This document shows, piece by piece, positions 45,911 to 54,002 of a DNA stretch of 64,000 nucleotides. Each line of letters begins with the position of its first letter. Within the stretch, counting starts at the first letter, position 1. The position numbers and the translations under genes were made by a program. Origin of the DNA: Streptomyces hyderabadensis (GTDB lineage: Bacteria; Actinomycetota; Actinomycetes; Streptomycetales; Streptomycetaceae); the NCBI RefSeq assembly GCF_020404845.1, contig NZ_JAIOJZ010000012.1:62001-126000 (forward strand), written 5' to 3'. The notes under the pieces are model-generated. The model was not told the origin of the DNA. It was given only the letters and a program-made list of their open reading frames with translations, and did not search any database.

Positions 45911-45955
45911 CCCTCCCCTCCCCCGCTCCCGCCCCTCCCCGACCACCCCGCCAAC
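45911..45955. other. C-rich tract with G-quadruplex potential on the template strand
   Basis: The 45 bases after the permease stop are almost pure C/T on the plus strand: CCCTCCCC, TCCCCC, GCTCCCG, CCCCTCCCC. The minus strand therefore carries at least five runs of three or more G within 30 nt, which meets the usual G-quadruplex pattern. It sits between permease and binding-protein genes. Confidence 0.5.
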
Positions 45956-46000
45956 CCCCGACGGTGCCGGTTCCGGCCACGAAGAAGTGGAAGCCCACCC

Positions 46001-47353
46001 ATGCCCACACACCTGACCACGCACGCGCGCCGCCTCCTGCGCGGCACGGCCCTCGTCTGCGCCCTCGCCCTGGGCGCGACCGCCTGCGGCGACTCCGACG
46101 ACGGGTCGAGCAACAAGGCCGTCTCCGAGGCGGACATACAGGCGGCCCTCAAGGAGGGCGGCACCATCACGGTCTGGGCGTGGGAGCCCACGCTCAAGCA
46201 GGTCGCCGCCGACTTCGAGAAGGCCCACCCGGGCGTCAAGGTGAACCTCGTCAACGCCGGGACCAACAAGGACCAGTACACGGCGCTGCAGAACGCCGTC
46301 TCGGCGCAGAAGGGCGTTCCGGACGTCGCTCAGATCGAGTACTACGCGATGGGCCAGTTCGCCCTGACCGAGCAGCTCACCGACCTCAAGGCCTTCGGCG
46401 CCGGCAAGCTCTCCGCCAAGTTCTCCCCCGGTCCGTGGAACGGGGTGAAGGCCGGTTCGGACGGCGTCTACGCGCTGCCCATGGACTCGGGCCCGATGGC
46501 CCTGTTCTACAGCAAGAAGGTCTTCGACAAGTACCACATCAAGGTCCCCACCACCTGGGCCGAGTACCTGGACGCCGCCCGCGACCTGCACAAGGCCGAC
46601 CCGAAGGCGTACATCACCGCCGACAACGGCGACGCCGGGTTCGCCACCAGCATGCTCTGGCAGGCCGGTTCGCGGCCCTACACCGTCGACGGCACCAAGG
46701 TGAAGATCGACTTCTCCGACCAGGGTGCCAAGACCTTCACCGGCACATGGCAGCAGCTCATCGACGAGAAGCTGCTCGCCGAGGTCCCCGCCTGGACCGA
46801 CGAGTGGTACAAGGGCCTGGCCGACGGCAGCATCGCGACACTGGCGACCGGCGCCTGGATGCCCGCCAACCTGGAGTCCGGCGCGAAGGCCGCGTCCGGC
46901 GACTGGCGCGTCGCCCCGATGCCGCAGTGGACCGCGGGCGGCCAGGTCAGCGCCGAGAACGGCGGCAGCGCGCTCGCGCTCCCCGAGCTGGGCAAGAACG
47001 AGGCGCTGGCGTACGCCTTCGTCGAGTACGCGAACGCCGGCGACGGCGTGCAGACCCGCCTGAAGAACGGCGCATTCCCGGCGACCACGGCGGACCTGCA
47101 GTCCACGAAGTTCCAGGACACCGCGTTCCCGTACTTCGGCGGCCAGAAGGCCAACAAGGTCTTCGCCGAGTCGGCCGCGAACGTCCCCGACGACTGGTCG
47201 TACCTGCCCTACCAGGTGTACGCGAACTCGGTCTTCAACGACACCGTCGGCAAGGCCTACGTCTCCGGCACCACGCTCGCCGAGGGCTTCGCCTCCTGGC
47301 AGCAGGCCTCGGTCGAGTACGGCGAGGAGCAGGGCTTCACCGTCGAGAAGTAG
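46001..47353 (+). CDS. Sugar-binding lipoprotein of the galactoside importer
   Basis: 450 residues. A type II signal peptide ends in LGATAC (Cys29), giving a membrane-anchored extracellular lipoprotein of the MalE/cluster B family: TITVWAWEPTLKQVAADFEKAHPGVKV at the start of the mature fold, KDQYTALQNAVSAQKGVPDVAQIEYYAMGQF, and ATLATGAWMPANLESGAKA near the hinge. It should deliver beta-galactosides or galacto-oligosaccharides to the two permeases. A G-rich-strand tract separates it from the second permease gene. Confidence 0.92.
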   Translation: MPTHLTTHARRLLRGTALVCALALGATACGDSDDGSSNKAVSEADIQAALKEGGTITVWAWEPTLKQVAADFEKAHPGVKVNLVNAGTNKDQYTALQNAVSAQKGVPDVAQIEYYAMGQFALTEQLTDLKAFGAGKLSAKFSPGPWNGVKAGSDGVYALPMDSGPMALFYSKKVFDKYHIKVPTTWAEYLDAARDLHKADPKAYITADNGDAGFATSMLWQAGSRPYTVDGTKVKIDFSDQGAKTFTGTWQQLIDEKLLAEVPAWTDEWYKGLADGSIATLATGAWMPANLESGAKAASGDWRVAPMPQWTAGGQVSAENGGSALALPELGKNEALAYAFVEYANAGDGVQTRLKNGAFPATTADLQSTKFQDTAFPYFGGQKANKVFAESAANVPDDWSYLPYQVYANSVFNDTVGKAYVSGTTLAEGFASWQQASVEYGEEQGFTVEK

Positions 47354-47381
47354 CGCACGCCCCCACACCGGAAGGACCGCC

Positions 47382-49427
47382 ATGATCTCCACCCTCCACT
47401 CCCGCATCCACCGCGGGGCGGACGGTGCCCCCGCCCCCCGGCTCGCCTACGGCGCCGACTACAACCCCGAGCAGTGGCCCCGGGAGGTGTGGGAGGAGGA
47501 CGTACGGCTGATGCGCGAGGCCGGCGTGAACATCGTGTCGCTCGGCATCTTCTCCTGGGCCCGCATCCAGCCGGGCCCGGACACCTGGGACTTCGCCTGG
47601 CTCGACGAGGTGATGGACCTGCTGCACGAGCACGGCGTCGGCGTCGACCTGGCGACGGCCACCGCCTCCCCTCCGCCCTGGCTGACCACCGCGCACCCGG
47701 AGATCCTCCCGGTCACCGAGCGGGGCGAGACGCTGTGGCCGGGAGCGCGCCAGCACTGGCGCCCGACCTCGCCCGTCTTCCGTGAGCACGCCCTGCGCCT
47801 GGTCCGCGAGCTCGCGACCCGCTACGCCGAGCACCCGGCCCTGGTCGCCTGGCACGTCAACAACGAGCTGGGCTGCCACAACGTCTACGACTACTCCGAC
47901 GACGCGGCCCGCGCCTTCCGTGACTGGCTGCGCGCCCGGTACGGCACCACGGACGCCCTCAACCACGCCTGGGGCACGGCGTTCTGGTCGCAGCGCTACG
48001 GCGACTGGGCGGAAGTCCTGCCGCCCCGGCTGGCCGCGTCCCACCCGAATCCGACCCAGCAGCTGGACTTCAAGCGCTTCTCCTCGGACGCGCTCAAGGA
48101 CCACCTGCGCGCGGAGCGGGACCTGCTGCGGGAGCTGACCCCCGGCGTCCCCGTCACCACCAATTTCATGGTGATGCCCGGCACCAAGGGCATGAACTAC
48201 GCGGACTGGGCCGGCGAGGTGGACTTCGTCGCCAACGACCACTACGTGGTGCCGCATCCGCGGGCCCGCGACGAGCTGTCCTTCTCGGCGAACCTCACCA
48301 GCGGCATCGCGGGCGGCAAGCCCTGGTTCCTGATGGAGCACTCCACCAGCGCCGTGAACTGGCAGCCCGTCAACCTGGCCAAGCTGCCCGGCGAGATGGC
48401 CCGGGACTCGCTGACGCACGTGGCGCACGGCGCGGACGCGGTCTGCTTCTTCCAGTGGCGCCAGTCGGCGGCCGGCGCCGAGAAGTACCACTCGGCGATG
48501 GTCCCGCACGCCGGTGCGGACAGCGACCTGTTCCGTTCGGTCGTCGCGCTCGGCGACACGCTGAAGGCGCTCGCGCCGGTCGCCGGGAGCGAACGGGAGC
48601 CCGCCGAGGTCGGCATCCTCTTCGACTGGGAGTCGTGGTGGGCCGGCGAGCAGGACTCGCACCCCACCTCCCTGCTCGACTACCACCGGGAGGCGCTCGA
48701 CTGGTACTCGGCGCTGCTCTCCCTGGGCATCCGCGCCGACGTCGTGACCACCGGCGCCGACCTGGGCCGCCACCGGGTGCTGATCGCCCCGGTGCTGCAC
48801 CTGGTCCCGGCCGGGCTGGCCAAGGACCTCACGCGCTACGCCGAGCAGGGCGGGCACCTGGTCACCACGTACTTCTCCGGCGTCGTGGACGAGAACGACC
48901 ACGTCTGGCTGGGCGGCTACCCGGGCGCGCTGCGGGAGCTGCTCGGCATCCGCGTCGAGGAGTTCGGCCCGCTGCCCGCCGGGCAGAGTGTGGAGCTGGA
49001 CGGCGCGGGCCCCGGGGACCTGTGGACCGACCGGATCACCGTGACCGCGCCGGAGACCGAGGTCCTGGCCCACTACCGCACCGGCGCGCAGGCGGGCCGC
49101 CCCGCCGTCACCCGGCGCCCCACGGGCAGCGGTTCGGCCGCCTACGTCTCCACCCGGCTCGGCGCCGACGGGCTCGCCGGACTGCTGCCGAGGCTGCTCG
49201 GTCCGGCCGGGGTGACGAGCGAACTGCCCCCGGGGGCGCGGGGCCGGGTCGAGGCCACCGTGCGCCGCGGCCCCGGCGGCCGGTTCCTGTTCCTGGTCAA
49301 CCGGACCGACGAGGCCGTGCCCGTCCCGGGCCTCACCGGCGAGGTCCTGGTGGGCGGCACCGACGCGGACGGCACCGTCGTCCTCGCGCCCAGGGACGTC
49401 GCCGTCCTGCGCACGCCCGGCGCCTGA
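47382..49427 (+). CDS. GH42 beta-galactosidase
   Basis: 681 residues, preceded by GGAAGGA. The (beta/alpha)8 domain opens with [13 protein letters not shown] and [12 protein letters not shown]. The acid/base is Glu162 in HVNNELGCH and the nucleophile Glu319 in [13 protein letters not shown] trimerisation domain and a small C-terminal beta domain follow ([20 protein letters not shown]). No signal peptide is present, so it acts inside on imported galactosides, matching its place after an ABC importer. The 29-bp gap to the binding-protein gene supports one operon. Confidence 0.95.
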   Translation: MISTLHSRIHRGADGAPAPRLAYGADYNPEQWPREVWEEDVRLMREAGVNIVSLGIFSWARIQPGPDTWDFAWLDEVMDLLHEHGVGVDLATATASPPPWLTTAHPEILPVTERGETLWPGARQHWRPTSPVFREHALRLVRELATRYAEHPALVAWHVNNELGCHNVYDYSDDAARAFRDWLRARYGTTDALNHAWGTAFWSQRYGDWAEVLPPRLAASHPNPTQQLDFKRFSSDALKDHLRAERDLLRELTPGVPVTTNFMVMPGTKGMNYADWAGEVDFVANDHYVVPHPRARDELSFSANLTSGIAGGKPWFLMEHSTSAVNWQPVNLAKLPGEMARDSLTHVAHGADAVCFFQWRQSAAGAEKYHSAMVPHAGADSDLFRSVVALGDTLKALAPVAGSEREPAEVGILFDWESWWAGEQDSHPTSLLDYHREALDWYSALLSLGIRADVVTTGADLGRHRVLIAPVLHLVPAGLAKDLTRYAEQGGHLVTTYFSGVVDENDHVWLGGYPGALRELLGIRVEEFGPLPAGQSVELDGAGPGDLWTDRITVTAPETEVLAHYRTGAQAGRPAVTRRPTGSGSAAYVSTRLGADGLAGLLPRLLGPAGVTSELPPGARGRVEATVRRGPGGRFLFLVNRTDEAVPVPGLTGEVLVGGTDADGTVVLAPRDVAVLRTPGA

Positions 49428-49452
49428 GCGCGCACCGGCACCACCCACGGAC

Positions 49453-49477
49453 CCGGAGCGGCCCGCACCCGCTCCGG
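49453..49477 (+). terminator. Hairpin between GH42 and acetyltransferase genes
   Basis: Perfect 9-bp arms CCGGAGCGG (49453-49461) and CCGCTCCGG (49469-49477) with a 7-nt loop, 26 nt after the GH42 stop. It may terminate most transcripts and leave reduced read-through to the acetyltransferase gene. Confidence 0.65.
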
Positions 49478-49518
49478 ATCCGTACCTCCGGCACACCCGC
49501 ACGGACCCGAGGAGACCC

Positions 49519-50163
49519 ATGACCACCGACCCCCGTGAGCACGAGGTCCGCCGCAGGATGGCGGCCCGGGAGCTGTACTCGGACGCCGCCCCGGGCCTGG
49601 AGGGCCTGGCGGAGGAGCGACTGCGCGGCAAGGAGCTGGCGGACGCCTACAACCGGACCGGCGCACGGGACGAGGAGGGCCGCCGGGCGCTCCTGAAGGA
49701 ACTGCTCGCCTCCCTGGGCACGGGCGTGTGGATCGAACCGCCGCTGCACGTGGCCTACGGCAACCGGGTGCACCTGGGCGACGACGTGTACGCCAACTTC
49801 GGCCTCACCCTCGTCGACGACGTCGAGGTCTTCGTCGGGGACCGGGTGATGTTCGCCCCCCACGTGACCGTCAGCACCACCGGGCATCCCGTCCACCCGG
49901 AACTGCGCAGGGACGGTACGCAGTTCTCGGCGCCGGTGCGCATCGAGGACGACGTGTGGATCGGGGCCGGCGCGCTGATCATGCCGGGGGTGACCGTCGG
50001 CCGGGGCTCGGTGGTCGGGGCGGGCAGTGTGGTGACGGCCCACGTGCCGCCGATGACGGTCGTCGCCGGGACGCCGGCCCGGGTGCTGCGCGAGATCACC
50101 GACGCCGACCGCGAGTGGACCTACCGCCCGCCGCGCACCCTGGGCCCGGGCCGGGACGGCTGA
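49519..50163 (+). CDS. LacA/Maa-type galactoside or maltose O-acetyltransferase
   Basis: 214 residues; CGAGGAG precedes ATG 49519. An N-terminal mac domain ([20 protein letters not shown]) is followed by a left-handed hexapeptide beta-helix ([67 protein letters not shown]). The catalytic His lies in [10 protein letters not shown]. It acetylates non-metabolised galactosides or related sugars, a detoxifying role suggested for lacA. Its position behind a beta-galactosidase repeats the lacZ-lacA pairing in an unrelated operon. Confidence 0.92.
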   Translation: MTTDPREHEVRRRMAARELYSDAAPGLEGLAEERLRGKELADAYNRTGARDEEGRRALLKELLASLGTGVWIEPPLHVAYGNRVHLGDDVYANFGLTLVDDVEVFVGDRVMFAPHVTVSTTGHPVHPELRRDGTQFSAPVRIEDDVWIGAGALIMPGVTVGRGSVVGAGSVVTAHVPPMTVVAGTPARVLREITDADREWTYRPPRTLGPGRDG

Positions 50164-50270
50164 CCCACCGGCCGGCAACGTCCGCCGTCCGCCCGGCACA
50201 TGGCGGGGCGGCACCGCAGTACGATGATCGAAAACTGCGGCGAGCGTCACCTCCCACCTCGGAGCCTGCC

Positions 50271-51062
50271 ATGACCACGGACCACACCCAGCCTCCCCGG
50301 ATCGACACCGGCCGGGCCCACCCCGCGCGGGTCTACGACTGGCTGCTGGGCGGCAAGGACAACTACCCGGTCGACGAGGCGGTGGGCGAGACCCTGCCGC
50401 CCGAGGCGCGGGACGCGGCGCGGCAGAACCGCGCGTTCATGAACCGCGCGGTGGCGCACCTCGCCGCGCAGGGCATCGACCAGTTCCTGGACATCGGCAC
50501 GGGCATCCCGACCGAGCCCAACCTGCACCAGATCGTCCAGCGGACGGTGCCGACGGCCCGCGTCGTCTACGCCGACAACGACCCGATCGTGCTGCGGCAC
50601 GCGGAGGCCCTGCTGGTCAGCAGCCCCGAGGGGGCCACCGACTACATCCAGGCCGACGTCCGCGAGCCCGAGGAGATCGTCCGGCACGCCCGCGGGATCC
50701 TCGACTTCGACCGGCCGATCGCGCTGTCGCTGATCGCCCTGATGCACTTCATTCCGGACGACCAGGACGCCCACGGCATCGTGCGGGGACTGGTCGAGAC
50801 CCTCCCCGCGGGCAGCCACCTGGTCCTCTCGCACGCCGCGATCGACCTCTTCCCCGAGCTGGCGGAGCAGGTGATCGCCCAGTACGCCAAGGGCGGCATC
50901 CGGCTCGGCTTCCGCACCCGGGCGGAGGTCGCCCGCTTCTTCGACGGCCTGGAGCTGGTGCCGCCCGGCCTGGTCACGGCCACCGAGTGGTACGGCGAGG
51001 GCCAGGAGCCGCCCGCGCCGGAGGAGAGCGGCATCTACGCGGGCGTGGCGCGCATCCCCTGA
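50271..51062 (+). CDS. DUF574-type SAM-dependent methyltransferase
   Basis: 263 residues from ATG 50271, with GGAG upstream. It opens with the family signature IDTGRAHPARVYDWLLGGKDNYPVDEA, followed by SAM motif QFLDIGTGIPTEPNLHQ and VVYADNDPIVL. DUF574 (S-adenosyl methyltransferase) proteins are expanded in Streptomyces, often beside DNA-binding regulators, and their substrates are largely unknown. None of the usual partners is adjacent here. Confidence 0.9.
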   Translation: MTTDHTQPPRIDTGRAHPARVYDWLLGGKDNYPVDEAVGETLPPEARDAARQNRAFMNRAVAHLAAQGIDQFLDIGTGIPTEPNLHQIVQRTVPTARVVYADNDPIVLRHAEALLVSSPEGATDYIQADVREPEEIVRHARGILDFDRPIALSLIALMHFIPDDQDAHGIVRGLVETLPAGSHLVLSHAAIDLFPELAEQVIAQYAKGGIRLGFRTRAEVARFFDGLELVPPGLVTATEWYGEGQEPPAPEESGIYAGVARIP

Positions 51063-51093
51063 CGGAGCGGGAGTCGGGGCGAGCGGCGGTGGC

Positions 51094-51279
51094 TCAGCGG
51101 CGGCGTCCGCGCGGCGCCCAGCCGCTGCCGATCCCGGCGACGTGCAGGGCCAGCAGGGCGAGGCCGATGAGCATGACGTTGGTGGCGGTGAAGACGTCGT
51201 TGGTCGACACCTCCGCCGCGTTGATCAGCCAGGCGATGAGGAACAGGACCGCCGCGACGATGGCGAGCACGGTGTACAT
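51094..51279 (-). CDS. Small two-helix membrane protein
   Basis: 61 residues from ATG 51277-51279 (MYTVLAIVAAVLFLIAWLINAAE). Two hydrophobic helices (about 2-20 and 34-50) are joined by a short loop TNDVFTATN, and the tail is basic (APRGRRR). GAAGGG abuts the start codon, so the start is not certain. Small proteins of this form are common and uncharacterised in Streptomyces. Confidence 0.7.
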   Translation of the reverse strand: MYTVLAIVAAVLFLIAWLINAAEVSTNDVFTATNVMLIGLALLALHVAGIGSGWAPRGRRR

Positions 51280-51485
51280 CCCTTCGGGTCGGCGGCACCG
51301 GAGTGGTGCCGTGTCTCGCGTATGCCCCCGACGGGCCGCGTGACACGGCACCATTTCGCTGCCGCCGACGCGGCAGGAGGCGCTCCCTGCCTCTCGGGCA
51401 GGGCGAGGCCGAGGTCGGATAATGTGGCCGGTACACCGACCGTCGGAAGCGCCCGCTTTCCGAAAGCACACCCGGGGAGCCGGAC

Positions 51486-52049
51486 TTGCCACACACGATC
51501 GACGCGACGGGAGAGGGGCCGCGGACCGTCACCGGGCAGGACTGGGTCGAACTCGGCTCACACGCGCAACTGCGCGAACTGCTCGGCGAGCCCTGGCCGG
51601 TCGTCATCGACAAGGTGCACGACCGGCTCACGGACGACGACCGGGACATCCTGGACCGCTCCCCCTTCTGCCTCCTGGCGACCTCCGACGCGGGCGGCAA
51701 CTGCGACGTGTCACCCCGCGGCGACACCCCCGGCTTCACCCGCGTCCTCGACTCCCGCACCCTCGCCCTGCCGGACCGGGCGGGCAACCGGCGCGGGGAC
51801 AGCTTCCACAACATCCTCGACAACCCGCACGCCGGGCTGCTCTACCTGATCCCGGGCGGCAAGGAGGTGCTCCGGGTCAACGGCCGGGCCCGGGTCCTCA
51901 CCGACGCGCCCTTCTTCGACGCGATGGCGCGCGACGGGCGGCGCCCGGACCTGGTTCTGCTCCTGGAGATCGACGAGATCTATCTCCACTGCCCGATGTC
52001 CCTGAACCGGGCGGGCCTGTGGAAACCCCGGCCCCAGCAAGCGAGTTGA
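51486..52049 (+). CDS. PPOX-type flavin-binding protein (MSMEG_1061-like)
   Basis: 187 residues from TTG 51486, with GGGGAG 5 nt upstream. The pyridoxamine 5'-phosphate-oxidase-like split barrel is seen in LTDDDRDILDRSPFCLLATSDAGGNCDVSPRGD, DRAGNRRGDSFHNILDNPHAGLLYLIPGG and VLRVNGRARVLTD. These features match the FMN-dependent MSMEG_1061 subfamily; F420 use is an alternative in related groups. Substrate unknown. The DmdR-type iron box begins 79 bp beyond its stop. Confidence 0.87.
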   Translation: MPHTIDATGEGPRTVTGQDWVELGSHAQLRELLGEPWPVVIDKVHDRLTDDDRDILDRSPFCLLATSDAGGNCDVSPRGDTPGFTRVLDSRTLALPDRAGNRRGDSFHNILDNPHAGLLYLIPGGKEVLRVNGRARVLTDAPFFDAMARDGRRPDLVLLLEIDEIYLHCPMSLNRAGLWKPRPQQAS

Positions 52050-52127
52050 GCCTGCGGCTCGGCCGGGGAGCGAAGGACGGCGCGACCGCTGCCGAGTCAG
52101 TGTGAGCCCCGTCTCTACCAGCAGTTA

Positions 52128-52146
52128 TTAGGTTAGGCTAACCTTC
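52128..52146. promoter_or_regulatory. DmdR/IdeR iron box
   Basis: TTAGGTTAGGCTAACCTTC matches the 19-bp iron-box consensus at 17 positions, differing only in the last two. It ends 5 nt before the GTG of the siderophore ATPase gene. DmdR1-type repressors with Fe(II) bind such sites, so the importer should be induced by iron starvation. TAGGTT (52129-52134) inside it can serve as the -10 box, giving a very short or no leader. Confidence 0.92.
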
Positions 52147-52151
52147 GCCAC

Positions 52152-53015
52152 GTGAGATCTGGTGAAGACGCAGCCGGTGCCCCGCGCCTGCGCGGTCATG
52201 AGCTTTCGGCGACGGGCGTGACCGTCGCGTACGACGGTGTCGATGTCGTGCACGACGCCGCGGTCCGGCTCAGGCCCGGCGAAGTGACCGTCCTGGTGGG
52301 CCCCAACGGCAGCGGGAAGTCGACGCTGCTGCGGACCGTCGCCCGGCTGCAGCGGGCCCGCAGTGCCACGCTCAGCCTGGACGGCGCCACCGACGGACTG
52401 GCGCTGACCTCCCGTGAGTTCTCGCGGTACGTCGCCCTGCTGACGCAGGGGCGCCCCACGCCCGGCGGGCTGACCGTGCGGGACGTCGTGGAGTTCGGCC
52501 GCTATCCGTACCGGGGCCGCTGGGGGCGGCCCGATCCGGACGGCCCGGCCGCCGTCGACCGGGCGCTCGCGCTCACCGGCGTCGACGGCCTCGCCGACCG
52601 CGGCGCCGACCACCTCTCCGGCGGGCAGTTGCAGCGGGTGTGGCTCGCGAGCTGCCTCGCCCAGGAGACCGGCGTGCTGCTGCTGGACGAACCCACGACC
52701 TACCTCGACCTGCGCTACCAGGTCGAACTCCTCGACCTGATCCGCGACCTGGCGGACGACCACGGCATCGCCGTCGGCGTCGTCCTGCACGACCTCGACC
52801 AGGCGGCCGCCGTCGCCGACCGGATCACGCTCCTCCAAGCGGGCCGGATCGTCGCCGACGGCCCGCCCGAGGACGTGCTGACGCCGGAGCGGCTGACCGC
52901 CGTCTACGGCATCCGGATCGACGTCGACACCGACCCCCTCACCGGCCGGCTGCGCACCCGCCCGATCGGCCGCCACCACATACGCACCCCCGAAAGGCTC
53001 GGCACCACCTCATGA
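52152..53015 (+). CDS. Ferric-siderophore ABC transporter ATP-binding protein
   Basis: 287 residues from GTG 52152; no ribosome-binding site precedes it and the iron box is 5 nt upstream, so the transcript is probably leaderless or nearly so. Walker A GPNGSGKST (about 50-58), signature LSGGQLQRVW, Walker B GVLLLDEPTTYLDLRYQ and the H-loop VLHDLDQA place it in the FecE/FhuC group. The 3' end overlaps the next gene by 4 bp (ATGA). It powers the fused permease two genes downstream. Confidence 0.93.
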   Translation: MRSGEDAAGAPRLRGHELSATGVTVAYDGVDVVHDAAVRLRPGEVTVLVGPNGSGKSTLLRTVARLQRARSATLSLDGATDGLALTSREFSRYVALLTQGRPTPGGLTVRDVVEFGRYPYRGRWGRPDPDGPAAVDRALALTGVDGLADRGADHLSGGQLQRVWLASCLAQETGVLLLDEPTTYLDLRYQVELLDLIRDLADDHGIAVGVVLHDLDQAAAVADRITLLQAGRIVADGPPEDVLTPERLTAVYGIRIDVDTDPLTGRLRTRPIGRHHIRTPERLGTTS

Positions 53016-53995
53016 GACGCCTCCTGCTCACCGCGGCCGCCACCACCGCCGCGGCGCTCACCCTGGCCGCCTGCGGCACCACCGAACCCGCCGCGGACAA
53101 GACGGAGAAGAAGGCCTCCGAGGCCATCACGCTCAAGGACGGCAAGGGCACCGAGGTGAAGCTCGACGGGCCGGCCACCAAGGTCGTCGCCACCGAGTGG
53201 AACGTCGTCGAGAGCCTCGTCTCGCTCGGCGTCGACCCGGTCGGCGTCGCGGACGTCAAGGGCTACAAGACCTGGGACAGCTCCGTTCCGCTGAAGAACG
53301 AGCCCAAGGACATCGGCACCCGCGGCGAGCCGAGCATGGACACCGTCGCCTCTCTCGCTCCCGACCTCATCGTCGCCACCACCGACCTCACGCCCGCCGC
53401 CGTGAAGCAGCTCCGCGAGATCGCCCCGGTGATCGAGGTGACGTCCGCCGACGGCACCGGCCAGATCGACCAGATGCTGGAGAACGTCGACCTCATCGCC
53501 AAGGCCACCGGCACCACGGACAAGGCGAAGGCGCTGCGCGCGGACTTCGATGCCAAGGTCGCCGAGGGCAAGAAGGCCCTGGCCGACGCGGGGATGGCAG
53601 GCAAGGACTTCGCCTTCGCCGACGGCTACGTCGCCTCCAACCAGGTCTCGATCCGCCCCTACACCGCCACCTCGCTCATCGGCGAGGTCAACGAGGCCAT
53701 CGGCCTGAAGAACGCCTGGACGGTGAAGGGCGACGCGGCCTACGGTCTGGGCACCACCGACGTCGAGGGCCTGACCAAGCTGCCGAAGGACACCCAGTTC
53801 GCCTACATCGGCAACGACGAGGACCCGAGCGCCACCCCGTTCACCGGTGAGCTGGCCAAGAACTCGGTGTGGAAGTCCCTGCCGTTCGTGAAGGCCGGGG
53901 ACGTGCACCGTCTCGACGACGGCATCTGGATGTTCGGTGGTCCCGGGTCGATGGAGGCGTACATCGACGCCGTCGTCGGCGCCCTGACGAAGTAG
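53012..53995 (+). CDS. Ferric-siderophore-binding lipoprotein
   Basis: 327 residues. A lipoprotein signal ends at LTLAACG (Cys21). The mature part is a class III (FecB/FhuD-like) binding protein: VVATEWNVVESLVSLGVDPVGVAD, SMDTVASLAPDLIVATTDLTP, the long connecting helix, and a second lobe with SVWKSLPFVKAGDVHRLDDGIWMFGGPGSM. It captures a ferric siderophore, perhaps of hydroxamate type, and passes it to the permease. Translation is coupled to the ATPase gene by overlap. Confidence 0.93.
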   Translation: MRRLLLTAAATTAAALTLAACGTTEPAADKTEKKASEAITLKDGKGTEVKLDGPATKVVATEWNVVESLVSLGVDPVGVADVKGYKTWDSSVPLKNEPKDIGTRGEPSMDTVASLAPDLIVATTDLTPAAVKQLREIAPVIEVTSADGTGQIDQMLENVDLIAKATGTTDKAKALRADFDAKVAEGKKALADAGMAGKDFAFADGYVASNQVSIRPYTATSLIGEVNEAIGLKNAWTVKGDAAYGLGTTDVEGLTKLPKDTQFAYIGNDEDPSATPFTGELAKNSVWKSLPFVKAGDVHRLDDGIWMFGGPGSMEAYIDAVVGALTK

Positions 53996-54002
53996 CGGGG
54001 CC

